From NCBI RefSeq assembly GCF_005889715.1, contig NZ_VCKW01000052.1, positions 1-39,550 on the forward strand: a stretch of DNA of 39,550 bases, given 5' to 3'. Position 1 is the first letter of the stretch; every line of letters begins with the position of its first letter. The notes under the pieces are model-generated. The model worked only from the letters and a program-made list of their open reading frames with translations. It did not search any database and was not told where the DNA came from. Of this stretch, positions 23,056 to 31,419 are shown in pieces. The translations under genes were made by a program, and so were the position numbers. Origin of the DNA: Actinomadura soli (GTDB taxonomy: Bacteria > Actinomycetota > Actinomycetes > Streptosporangiales > Streptosporangiaceae).

Positions 23056-23445
23056 CCCCGATCAGCGGGCCCAACGGACGCCACGGCTCGTGCCCGCATT
23101 GGCGCCCCGCACCGCGGCATTCCGCGCCCTGGACCCACCACTCTGCGATGCCGGATCAGACGGCGCAAGGAAATTGATGACACATTAACGCGCTAAGAGA
23201 GCGTAACGACCTCATTGACCCGCGTATGGATCGCGTGTGGGACGGAAGCAGCCGCTCTCGGCGTCGGCCGGGTGGGGCGTCAGGATGGCGTCAATATTTC
23301 CGGTGACGGCGTCGAGAACGCGTATACGACCACGCTCCCAGCTGAAATCTCACCTTACGGTGAGGCTGTGGATGTGTTCGAGGAGCGCGCATCCGCGGAA
23401 CCCCGAACCGCGGCCCGATGAGCCGCCGAAATGCGGAGGCTCCCA
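23056..23445. other. Intergenic region, no convincing gene
   Basis: This 390-base stretch holds only weak 68-codon-scale frames without recognisable content. A small inverted repeat CTCACC-TTAC-GGTGAG at 23351-23366 is the only clear structure. An AT-richer patch near 23170-23215 could hold a promoter. Confidence 0.5.
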
Positions 23446-24197
23446 ATGGATCGCTTGGAATCGGCCGCCTGGCAACTGGCCGGCGGCGCGTTGTGCGCGT
23501 TCGTCCTGGCGGTCGTCCTCAGGGACGCGGGCTGGCGGGTCGGCTGCGCGGTCGTGGCGGTGTCGGTCGCCGCCTGGTCGCTGGCGGCGCCGCCGGTGGC
23601 CGGGGCCGCGCTGGGGCTCGCCGGCTGGCTGCTGGTGACGGGCTTCGACGTCGGCAAGGACGGCGGCCTGACGTTCAGCGGCACGCCCGACCTGATCCGG
23701 TTGGGCCTGCTGGTCGGCGCCGGGCTGGCCGCGAGCCTCGCCGGACGGTGGCCGGGCCCGCGCGGACACCACGGCCCCGCCGATCAGGACCACCCCGCCT
23801 GGGAGCCGCGCGCACGCGACGCGGACGTCCCGTCCGGTGCCATCGAGGGCGGCCCCGCGCGATCACCCGCCGGGCGCCCGCCGAGGAGTCGCCGCCCACG
23901 GTGGACGTCGGCCGCCACTCCGTCGACCTGGCCGGGAAGATCGTCCATGCCCCGGACGGCACGCGGATCCACCTCACCCCGACCGAATGGGGCGTGCTGG
24001 AGGTCCTGGTGCGCAACCGGGGCAAGCTGATCACGCACCGGCGGCTCCTCGCCGAGGTCTGGGGCCCGAAGCACCTCAGCGAGACCAACTACCTGCGCGT
24101 CTACATGGCCACGCTGCGCCGCAAGCTGGAGGACGACCCCGCACGCCCACGGCATCTGATCACCGAACCCGGCATGGGCTACCGCTTCGACCCCTGA
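23446..24197 (+). pseudogene. Remnant: membrane protein fragment joined out of frame to KdpE DNA-binding domain
   Basis: From ATG 23446 about 110 codons encode a membrane protein with three or four hydrophobic segments (ALCAFVLAVVL, AGAALGLAGWLLVTGFDV, LIRLGLLVGAGLAASLAG); then coding character in this frame fails near 23800-23850. In another frame, from about 23850 to the stop at 24197, lies a clear KdpE/OmpR winged helix: IHLTPTEWGVLEVLVRN, ETNYLRVYMATLRRKLE, ITEPGMGYRFDP. The KdpE receiver domain and everything between are missing. A deletion with frameshift across a kdp-type potassium-sensing locus is the simplest reading. Neither part is likely to give a working regulator. Confidence 0.65.
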
Positions 24198-24215
24198 CCC
24201 CTGACCCCTGACCCC
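24195..24215. repeat. Short tandem repeat, three TGACCCC units
   Basis: Three consecutive TGACCCC heptamers begin at the stop codon of the KdpE fragment, with a partial unit before and after. Probably replication slippage; no function is implied. Confidence 0.7.
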
Positions 24216-24257
24216 TGGCGCCTCGCCCAGAACCTGTTTTCACCCTCAGGAGAACGA

Positions 24258-24665
24258 ATGAGAATCCCACTCGTCCGCGGCGATGATCCCGAGAAGGACG
24301 CCGCAGAGGAACCCCCTGATCCCGGGGAACGGCACCGGCTCAGCGTCGTGGGCGGGCTGGCGGCCCTCTCCCTGGACGCGATGGCGTCGGTGGCCTACGG
24401 CCCGGAGGCCATCGTGCTGGTGCTGGCGCTTGCCGGGGGCGCGGGCATGGGCTTCACGCTGCCGGTCACGCTCACGATCGCGGCGCTGCTGACCGTCCTG
24501 ACCCTGTCCTACCGCCAGGTGATCGCGGCGTTCCCCGAGGGCGGCGGCGCCTACGGTGTCGCCGGACGGTATCTGGGCCGCCGCGCCTCGCTGGTCGCCG
24601 CCGCCTCACTGATCATCGACTACGTGCTCAACGTCGCGGTCTCCGTCGCCGGTCAGGCCGGGTGA
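24258..24665 (+). pseudogene. APC-family (KimA-like) permease, N-terminal fragment
   Basis: The 135-residue frame matches only the first three or so helices of a large APC permease: MASVAYGPEAIVLVLALAG, TLSYRQVIAAFPEGGGAYGV, SLIIDYVLNVAVSVAG. Full-length relatives have about 600 residues. SYRQVIxAxPxGGGxY is typical of KimA-type potassium importers and related amino acid transporters. Homology ends at about 24650 and a stop follows at once. It lies 60 nt after the KdpE remnant, so both are pieces of one former potassium locus. The breakpoint is also the left edge of the NACHT region. Confidence 0.72.
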
Positions 24666-25011
24666 GGCCGGGCGGCGGGGCAGGGTGATGGGTCGGTGGT
24701 TGCGGATGCCTAGGGGGATGTGGTCAGGGGCCGGTGTGGCGCGGTCTGCGGCGATGAGTTCTCAGGCCGGTTCAGTAGGCGGGGGGCTTCGAAGGCTCGT
24801 GGGCGCCGCAAGTCGGTCGCCACGAGATGATGCTCGGGGGTGAAGGACCTCCTGGCGGGCTGTGCCGCTGCGCCCGTTGTCTCGGACCGTCCGGTCGCCG
24901 TCCGACGCCCTGATCTATAAGGGTTCTGATGGGTGTGCATAACTCCCGGCTGGATCGGCCCTCCTGTGCGTAATCTGCTGGAGCGAACACCATCTGGAGC
25001 CGGGGGTCGGT
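24666..25011. other. Intergenic region upstream of the NACHT operon
   Basis: This 346-base region shows no credible gene. TATAAG at 24916-24921 is a possible -10 within an AT-richer patch. The sequence just before GTG 25012 lacks a clear ribosome binding site; GGAG lies about 12 nt away. The region begins at the breakpoint of the truncated permease. Confidence 0.45.
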
Positions 25012-28000
25012 GTGCGGTTCGGTGCCCAACTCCTCGCTGCGGGACTGCTCCCCGTCGTCGTGGGCGTCTCCGTCAATCAAGTGCTCAATGACGGGCGGTG
25101 GAGCTGGGTCTGGTTGTTCGCCGCGCTGGCGGTCTCGGGGGTCGCCGCCTCGATCACGTTCCTGATGCAGCGCGAGATGGCCGGTTCAGGAGGTGCCCGG
25201 ACCACGACGCGTCACTATGTCCGGCAGGTGCGCGGTGCCGTCTCCGACATGGAGACGCTCGGGGTGGCGAGGCAGAGCGAGTTCGTCCTGACCATGCGGG
25301 AGGCGTACATCGATCTCGCGCTGCGTCCCCGGCCTCCCCGCGACGACCCTGCCGACGAGGTCGGAGACGGCGCCTCGGAGGCGCGGACCCTGCAGGACTT
25401 CCTTGGTGAGGGACGGGTGTACGCCGTCCTCGGCAGCTCCGGGTCCGGGAAGACCACGCTCGTCAGGCACGCCGCCCTGACCCTGTGCGATGGTGAGCGG
25501 TTCCGGCGCAGGCGACGCATCCCCTTGCTCCTCTACTTACGCGACCATCTCGCCGCGCTACTGGGAGAGGAGCCGCCGGGCCTGGCGGGTCTGGCGGCCA
25601 TGGCGGGCTGGCTGGCGGGCAGGGTCGAGCCGCGCTGGATCGAGCATCGGCTGGAGAGGAGCCGGTGCGTGGTGCTCTTGGACGGGCTCGACGAGGTGGT
25701 CGACGCGCGTGACCGCAGGGCCGTGGTCACCTGGATCCGCAGGCAGGTCCAGCGGTTCCCCGGCAACGACTGGGTGGTGACGTCGCGGCCCGACGGCTAT
25801 CTCTCACACCCGCTGCCGAACGCCGAGGTGCTGAGGCTCCAGCGTTTCAGCGGCGCGCAGGTCGCCCGATTCGTCCACAGTTGGTACCTCGCCTACGAGC
25901 AGCGGGCGCGCTCGCGCTCCGGCGCGGAGGTCCGCGAGCGGGCGGCGGCCAACGCCGACGAGCTCGTGTCGCGGATCCTGGAGTCGCCGGCACTGGTCGA
26001 GCTGGCCGCCAACCCGCTGCTCCTCACGATGATCGCCAACGTCCACCGGAACCGGGAGGCGCTGCCGCACAGCCGGGCCGACCTGTTCCACGAGATGTGC
26101 GATGTCCTGTTGCACCGGCGTCCGGAAGCGAAGGATCTCCATGACCTCACGGGCCTGAGCGGCCACGCCAAGGAGATCGTCCTCAGGCACCTGGCGGCCG
26201 ACATGATGAGCCGCCGGATACGCGACATCGGCGTCGAGGACGCCAGGTCGGTCGTCGCGATCCCCTTGCGGACGGTCGCCGACGAGGGCGCCGTCGATCC
26301 CGGCGTGTTCCTGCGGGTGGCCGTCAGGAGCGGGCTCCTCGTCGAGCGCGAAAGCGGCATGGTGCAGTTCACCCACCTGACCTTCCAGGAGTATCTCGCG
26401 GCCGCGCACATCCGTGCCCGGCCCGTGGCCGACCTCCGCCTGCTGGTCGAGGGGATCGACCACCTCTGGTGGCGGGAGACGTCGCTGCTGTGGGCGGCGC
26501 TCGGCGACGCCACGGCGCTCATCGAGGCGTGCTTGGAGTCGGGAACGGCCCGCGCTCTGACACTCGCTTTCGACTGCCTGGACGAGGCACGGCAGGTGCA
26601 ACCGGAGACACGGGTCCGGCTCCACGCGCGCATGACCCCGGACACGGACAACGGCGGTGCCGATGTCCGGCTCGTCGCCGCGGTCACCGCCGCCCGCTCC
26701 CTGCGCCGGTTCCTGTGGCTGGACGGCGCGCTCCCCCTGTGCGTCGAGCCGGTCGGGCGCGAGCTCTACACGCTCTACACCGGCCGGACGGCAGCGGAGC
26801 CGGACGGTTTCGCCACCGGCCTGTGGCCGGTCGACGTCCGCGGCTTCCTCGACTGGCTCAACGGCCTGTTCGACGACGGCACCCGCTACCGCCTCCCGAC
26901 CCGCGAGGAACTGGCCCATCCGGACGCCGCACGCATCCCGGCGCTGGAGAGCCACACGGTCTGGGTCGGGCAGCCTCCGGTCCTGCACAGGCCCGACAAG
27001 GTCCCGTGGCCGCTCAGGCCCGGTGAGGCGGCGATCGGCGCGTTCCGCGAGAACGTCCACCGGCGGGCGCGGCTGGCGCTGCACCTCACCAGGGCGGCGT
27101 CCGGGTCCGTGGCGCTCGAACCGCACAGGGTCGTCGCCTACATCCATCTGCTGAGGCCGGACGGCGGAGGCTCCTCGACGGTGGACCATCTGCTGGCCAC
27201 CAACCTCGATCTGGCCTGGGACCTCGCGAGCGACCTCCGCCGGACCCTGACCCTCGCCGGCGAGGCGGGACGGGGACTCGACGCGACGCGCGGCATCAGC
27301 AGCGACCTCGACCGCCTGGTGCGCCTGACGCTTCCCTTCGGCGGCGCCCACGGGCTGGATCAGGTCGGAGTGCTCTCCAGGGAATTGGCCGAGGCGAGCG
27401 ACCGGACCGATCCGGACTCCGCGCGGCTCCTCGCCATCACCGGGGATCTGCACGCCGCGCTGAGCCGCGCGCTCACCCGGAGTCTCGGCCGCGCCGCCGA
27501 CGACGCCGACGGCACGGCGCGGGACCTCGCCCTCGACCTCGACCGGGCCCTGGTCCTGACCCGCGCACGGGACCACGACCGTGAGCTCGCCGGAGGGATG
27601 GCGGAGGATCTGGTGACCGTCACGGTCGATCCCGGAGATGAGGGACTGCTGCTCGCCCGCGACCTGGCCAAGGCCGTCGAGCCCTACCAGCGTGACCTCC
27701 TCGCGACCTCGGTGACGGTCTTCGGATGCCTGCTGCGATGCTGGAGCGCGACCGGCGCGGGCAGGCGTGGGACCGGCGCGGGCAGGCGGGGGCTGCTCCG
27801 ATCCCTCGAGGGGTTCGTGAACGGGCTCCTGGACGGACTCGCCGAGGAATTCGCGCACGCGTCCGCGGACCCTGTCGCGAATTTGCGGCAAGTGCTGACG
27901 GGCTTGGGCGATTTGGGCGAGGACCCGGATATCCGCCGCCTCATTGAGCACGCGGAGTCATCAATGGCTCCGGTCTTCGCGCGGGAGACGCAGGTCGATC

Positions 28001-28179
28001 CGGTGACGCTCCATCTCGCGGGTGCCGAACTTCTCGCGGCGATCGGGTTGCTGCGCATGCACGGCGCAGGACGTTCACGGTCCGCGACGCTGCTTGCCGA
28101 GGCTTTGGGAGCGGTCATTCTGTGGTCGGGCAACGGCCGGGACGACGCGAACGATGTCATTCTGCTGGTTCAGGTCTGA
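25012..28179 (+). CDS. Membrane-anchored NACHT NTPase with FGE-like segment
   Basis: A 1055-residue STAND-type NTPase. Two N-terminal helices (about 6-24 and 31-52) anchor it. The NACHT domain (about 130-470) has P-loop GSSGSGKTTL (141-150), Walker B VVLLDGLDEV (220-229), sensor VVTSRP (255-260), NPLLLTMIANVH, and the closing FTHLTFQEYLAAAHI typical of NACHT proteins. Residues about 575-655 resemble a formylglycine-generating-enzyme-like fold (FLDWLNGLFDDGTRYRLPTR). The last 400 residues are helical and rich in Asp-Leu pairs. STAND proteins oligomerise on sensing a trigger; several bacterial NACHT proteins are anti-phage. A SPFH gene follows after 28 nt. Codon 176 is a rare TTA. GTG 25012 is the only start giving both helices. 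Confidence 0.85.
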   Translation: MRFGAQLLAAGLLPVVVGVSVNQVLNDGRWSWVWLFAALAVSGVAASITFLMQREMAGSGGARTTTRHYVRQVRGAVSDMETLGVARQSEFVLTMREAYIDLALRPRPPRDDPADEVGDGASEARTLQDFLGEGRVYAVLGSSGSGKTTLVRHAALTLCDGERFRRRRRIPLLLYLRDHLAALLGEEPPGLAGLAAMAGWLAGRVEPRWIEHRLERSRCVVLLDGLDEVVDARDRRAVVTWIRRQVQRFPGNDWVVTSRPDGYLSHPLPNAEVLRLQRFSGAQVARFVHSWYLAYEQRARSRSGAEVRERAAANADELVSRILESPALVELAANPLLLTMIANVHRNREALPHSRADLFHEMCDVLLHRRPEAKDLHDLTGLSGHAKEIVLRHLAADMMSRRIRDIGVEDARSVVAIPLRTVADEGAVDPGVFLRVAVRSGLLVERESGMVQFTHLTFQEYLAAAHIRARPVADLRLLVEGIDHLWWRETSLLWAALGDATALIEACLESGTARALTLAFDCLDEARQVQPETRVRLHARMTPDTDNGGADVRLVAAVTAARSLRRFLWLDGALPLCVEPVGRELYTLYTGRTAAEPDGFATGLWPVDVRGFLDWLNGLFDDGTRYRLPTREELAHPDAARIPALESHTVWVGQPPVLHRPDKVPWPLRPGEAAIGAFRENVHRRARLALHLTRAASGSVALEPHRVVAYIHLLRPDGGGSSTVDHLLATNLDLAWDLASDLRRTLTLAGEAGRGLDATRGISSDLDRLVRLTLPFGGAHGLDQVGVLSRELAEASDRTDPDSARLLAITGDLHAALSRALTRSLGRAADDADGTARDLALDLDRALVLTRARDHDRELAGGMAEDLVTVTVDPGDEGLLLARDLAKAVEPYQRDLLATSVTVFGCLLRCWSATGAGRRGTGAGRRGLLRSLEGFVNGLLDGLAEEFAHASADPVANLRQVLTGLGDLGEDPDIRRLIEHAESSMAPVFARETQVDPVTLHLAGAELLAAIGLLRMHGAGRSRSATLLAEALGAVILWSGNGRDDANDVILLVQV

Positions 28180-28207
28180 TGACGCGATGGGCGAGGAGGC
28201 CGGGACG

Positions 28208-29950
28208 ATGACGCTCATCGTGATCGCCGCGGTGGCGGCGGCGCTCGCTGCCTCTGCCTATCTCGGGTACGCGGGCTTCGTCCGGATACCGCCGGATCAC
28301 GTGGGCATAGTGCGGAGGCGCTTCGGCCGCGGCGACGCCGGCTTCCCCGGCATCGGCTCACAGGGCCGGCCGGGACTCCTCGCGAGGACGATCCCCCCTG
28401 GGAACGGCTTCTGGGGTTTTCCCGGGGTCTACTCGGTCCAGATCGTCCCCCGCGTCGTGATTCCCCCCGGCCATGTCGGCCTCGTGACGGCGCTGTTCGG
28501 CCGTCCGCGGCCGGCGGGGCAGGCCTTGGGACGCGCCGTCAGCTGCGATGACTTCCAAGCCGGGGAGAGGTTCCTGGCAGAGGGAGGCGAACTGGGACGT
28601 CAGGCCGCCGTCCTGCCCGGCGACGCGACCTATTCGATCAACACCGCCCTGTTCGATGTCGAGACGGTTCCAGCCGTGCGGGTCCGGCCAGGGACGATCG
28701 GGCTGGTGGTCGCTCTCATGGGACGCATCCGCCCGGCCGACCGGCCTTTCGCCCGTCACGTCGAATGCGACGAGTTCCGGGACGCGGCGGCGTTCCTGGA
28801 ACGCGGGGGCGAGCAGGGCAGGCAACTGGCCGTGCTGGTCAGCGGTGTGTACGAGATCAATCCATGGGTGTTCCATGTGATCACCACCAGCACGCTCACC
28901 GACGCCGACGGGCTCGCCCCAGAGCACCTGAAGGAGGTCGTCGTCCACGTGGGGACGACCGGCGTGGTGGTCACCCTCGACGGCCGGGAACCCACCGACG
29001 GGGAACTCGGGCCCGAAGTGCCCGGCCACCACGCCTTCCAGCGCCCCTGGGTGTTCCTCGAGAACGGCGGAGTCCGGGGAGTCCAGAAAGAGGTGCTGAG
29101 AGAGGGCGGCATCTACGCGCTCAATCCGTGGTTCGTCCGCGTGGTGATGATCCCCAGCAGGGTCCTGGTCCTGGAATGGCGCGCACGGCGGCCCGATGAG
29201 GGCGTGACATTCGACGCCGACCTCGATGAGATCGGGCTCGTCATCGAGGGCTACGCGCTGCGCGTGGAGATGACGCAGTCACTGCGCGTCCCCACCGCCG
29301 CGGCGCCGCACCTGGTGCGCGCGTTCGGAACCACGACCGGCCTCGGCGGAACCGTCAGCGGATCGGGAACCCTCCGGAGATTCGTCCAGCTGGTGCTCGC
29401 CGCCGCGGTCTCGACCTACTTCGGCCGCGTCGCCGCGGACGCGAGGATCACGGACTTCCTGAGCCGCCAGTCGGATATTCAACTCGATCTCGCGGACGAC
29501 ATCCGTGCCGCCCTGTCCACGTGGAACGTCGAAGCGATCAACACGCATATCGGGTTCCCCACGATCGAGGATCCGAAGCTGGCCGAGACACTACGGCAGA
29601 TCGCCGGTGATCGGGTCGATCTGGAGGCCTTGGAACTCCGCCGCTCCCAGGAGGTCTTCAAGAGCGAGATCGAGGAGATGCGGATACGCGCGGAACAGCG
29701 CCGAATGACCATCGAACTCGAGACCGAGATCAATCTCCTCGGTGTGGACAATGTGGTGCTCGCCCGGCTCGTGCGCGAACTCGCGCGCATGGACGTCCCC
29801 AAGTTCATGGAGCAGGAGGACGCGGACCATCTGGCTCACCTGCCCGCCGAGCTCATCGCCCAGCTCCTCGAACGGCTCCGAGAGATGCGCCAGTCACGCG
29901 ACGACCCACCCCAACCCCCCGCCGACGACCCGGCAGAGGGAACCACCTGA
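28208..29950 (+). CDS. Flotillin-like SPFH protein with tandem N-terminal repeats
   Basis: A 580-residue membrane scaffold protein. One N-terminal helix (about 2-23) is followed by three or four related repeats (about 26-80, 81-157, 158-225, 243-313). Each has a PPGHVGLV-like strand, a CDDF/CDEF-type turn, GRQ, and an exit strand such as YSINTALFDV, YEINPWVFHV or YALNPWFVRV. The SPFH core (about 315-450) contains GYALRVEMTQSLRVP. A charged coiled coil follows (about 465-515, LRRSQEVFKSEIEEMRIRAE), then a C-terminal helical tail. SPFH proteins assemble membrane cages or microdomains. ATG 28208 has GAGGAGG 8 nt upstream. Pairing with the membrane NACHT NTPase suggests a joint membrane-sensing role. 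Confidence 0.85.
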   Translation: MTLIVIAAVAAALAASAYLGYAGFVRIPPDHVGIVRRRFGRGDAGFPGIGSQGRPGLLARTIPPGNGFWGFPGVYSVQIVPRVVIPPGHVGLVTALFGRPRPAGQALGRAVSCDDFQAGERFLAEGGELGRQAAVLPGDATYSINTALFDVETVPAVRVRPGTIGLVVALMGRIRPADRPFARHVECDEFRDAAAFLERGGEQGRQLAVLVSGVYEINPWVFHVITTSTLTDADGLAPEHLKEVVVHVGTTGVVVTLDGREPTDGELGPEVPGHHAFQRPWVFLENGGVRGVQKEVLREGGIYALNPWFVRVVMIPSRVLVLEWRARRPDEGVTFDADLDEIGLVIEGYALRVEMTQSLRVPTAAAPHLVRAFGTTTGLGGTVSGSGTLRRFVQLVLAAAVSTYFGRVAADARITDFLSRQSDIQLDLADDIRAALSTWNVEAINTHIGFPTIEDPKLAETLRQIAGDRVDLEALELRRSQEVFKSEIEEMRIRAEQRRMTIELETEINLLGVDNVVLARLVRELARMDVPKFMEQEDADHLAHLPAELIAQLLERLREMRQSRDDPPQPPADDPAEGTT

Positions 29951-29992
29951 GCCTTGCCCGTAGCGGCTGGCACTTAGGCGGGTCGCCGTGGG

Positions 29993-30033
29993 TCCAGGGC
30001 CGTCCGGCCCGGGGAGGAGCGGACGGCCCTGGA
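29993..30033 (+). terminator. Terminator hairpin after the NACHT-SPFH operon
   Basis: A perfect 14-bp stem, TCCAGGGCCGTCCG (29993-30006) pairing with 30020-30033, has a 13-nt loop. It lies 43 nt after the SPFH stop and closes the two-gene operon. No T-tract follows. Confidence 0.65.
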
Positions 30034-30355
30034 GGACCGGCTCAGCCTCCCCCGGGCGGTAACCGGCCACCTCTCAGCCAAGCATGATCACCCGGCGTTG
30101 GACACGGCCAATCCACGCACACGCCATCACTCGCGCTGATGACGTCGCCCGGACCGGAACTCGGTAGAAAGGGAACGGGTTTCTCGCGCCCCGGTGCCGA
30201 GGTCCCGAGACTGCGAACAATCCACTCTGTAACTATTCTTACTTGTCCCGCATATTCGCAATTATTCGAGTAGGATCAGAATATCCGGCAATCGACGAGC
30301 TCCCCGTTCTGAGGGGTTGATCCGTCACACCGGCTCGCCCCCGAGAGGGGGAGTC
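30034..30355. other. Intergenic region with AT-rich promoter patch
   Basis: About 320 bases without a gene. Bases 30220-30295 are strikingly AT-rich for this genome and contain TATTC-type words and ATTCT/AGAAT ends. They probably hold the promoter of the following LapA-like gene. I cannot assign a sigma factor. GGGGGAG stands just before ATG 30356. Confidence 0.45.
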
Positions 30356-30736
30356 ATGCCGACCTCGCACACGCCTCGCGTCAACGGACGAGCCCGGCTC
30401 ACCGGCCAGACCGGTTCGGTATCCCAGCTCAGGCCGCCTGGCCGCAGAGCCCCCGATCGGCACAAGGCCCTGCCAGAGCCGCGAACGCTGACCGTGGCCC
30501 GCACCAGCGTGGTGTGGCCCGGCCTGTGGGCCGTCGCGGTTCTCCTGATCGTCTTCATGGTGTTCGTGGTGAGCAACACCGGTGATGTGCGGATCTCCTT
30601 CACCGGGATGAGCGGCGTCCTGCCCATGGCGGTCGTGCTCATGGCCGCGATGGGCACCGGGATCGCGGTCACCCTGATCCTGGGAACCGCCCGCGCCACC
30701 CAGCTGCGCCCGCTGACCCGCAAGCGCCTCCGCTGA
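30356..30736 (+). CDS. LapA-like (DUF1049) membrane protein
   Basis: A 126-residue protein with a 45-residue basic cytoplasmic N-terminus and two helices (about 55-75 and 86-106) separated by the short NTGDVRISFTGMSG turn. This DUF1049/LapA pattern (VxNTxxVxxxF between helices) is common in bacteria, where relatives help lipopolysaccharide or envelope homeostasis; the actinomycete role is not known. ATG 30356 is chosen for its GGGGGAG site rather than the GTG/ATG frame start at 30317. Confidence 0.75.
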   Translation: MPTSHTPRVNGRARLTGQTGSVSQLRPPGRRAPDRHKALPEPRTLTVARTSVVWPGLWAVAVLLIVFMVFVVSNTGDVRISFTGMSGVLPMAVVLMAAMGTGIAVTLILGTARATQLRPLTRKRLR

Positions 30737-30782
30737 GAAACGTCCCACCGCACCGACCGGACCCCCAAGGAAGGCGCCTGCC

Positions 30783-31343
30783 ATGTGGACCACCACCGAA
30801 CGCCGGACCACGATCAGCCTGTCCCCACCCTCGACTCCACGGCTGCGGCTGCGCCCCGCGGCCCCTCCCGGCTCGGCCCGGACCACGCTGGACGGCGCCT
30901 GGTGGCCCCGCTCGGCCGACCCGGTCGCCGAACTGCCGGGCTTGATCCTGGCCCTGCAAGACCACGGCCCCATCGCCGACCAGCGTCCCATCACCCACGT
31001 CATGCTCCGGATGGACGACTGGGACAGCCGTCCCCGCAGGTTGCGCATCGACGGCCCCACCGACACCCGGGTGGTTCGGCTGAGCTGGTTCGACTCCCTG
31101 CCCTCCGGGCTGCTCACAGCGATCCACGCCGACGGCCGGCGCGTGGACCTGCTCACCGTCCCGTCCGCCACGCCCCGGGACGAAGCCGAGGCGTCGATGG
31201 ACCGGGCGTCCGACCCGCACAACGTCCTGCACACCCCTGGCCTGCTGGCCGCCCTCACCCCGCCACCCGGTCGGATGGACGGGGCCGAACGGCCGGATGC
31301 GGGAGTGCGCGGGCGACTTCGGAAAGACCCCGCGGGACGCTGA
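30783..31343 (+). CDS. DUF5994 family protein
   Basis: A 186-residue soluble protein matching the actinobacterial DUF5994 pattern: TPRLRLRPAAPPG, LDGAWWPRSADPVAELPGLI, RPRRLRIDGP and RVVRLSWFDSLP. The biochemical function is unknown; the family often occurs in clusters with STAS and SpoIIE-type regulators, as here. AAGGAAGG lies upstream of ATG 30783, 46 nt after the LapA-like gene, so the two are probably co-transcribed. Confidence 0.8.
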   Translation: MWTTTERRTTISLSPPSTPRLRLRPAAPPGSARTTLDGAWWPRSADPVAELPGLILALQDHGPIADQRPITHVMLRMDDWDSRPRRLRIDGPTDTRVVRLSWFDSLPSGLLTAIHADGRRVDLLTVPSATPRDEAEASMDRASDPHNVLHTPGLLAALTPPPGRMDGAERPDAGVRGRLRKDPAGR

Positions 31344-31403
31344 TCCGGCCGCAGCCCGGCCGACCCGTCATCCGACCGTCCGGACCGGAACTCCCGCCCA
31401 CCT

Positions 31404-31418
31404 GTGATCGGAGATCAC
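31404..31418 (+). promoter_or_regulatory. Small inverted repeat covering the ribosome binding site
   Basis: GTGATC-GGA-GATCAC is a 6-bp inverted repeat whose centre is the GGAG of the following start codon (ATG 31420). Pairing would hide the ribosome site; it could equally be a protein operator. Confidence 0.4.
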
Positions 31419-31419
31419 C

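Noticed and set aside
23215..23421. 68-codon frame from TTG 23215
   Set aside because: No ribosome binding site, no recognisable content and weak codon bias; left as intergenic.
24772..25080. Minus-strand frames upstream of the NACHT gene, considered as a possible antitoxin or regulator
   Set aside because: No motif, no ribosome binding site, and the frame overlaps the membrane helices of the NACHT protein.
25435..25464. NACHT gene considered as an AAA or ABC ATPase
   Set aside because: There is no ABC signature; GLDEV Walker B, the NPLLLTM segment and FTHLTFQEYLAA identify NACHT.
25804..27951. Very long open frame on the minus strand opposite the NACHT gene (over 700 codons)
   Set aside because: Composition is the Arg/Gly/Pro/Val-rich type seen antisense to high-GC genes, and the plus strand has clear NACHT motifs.
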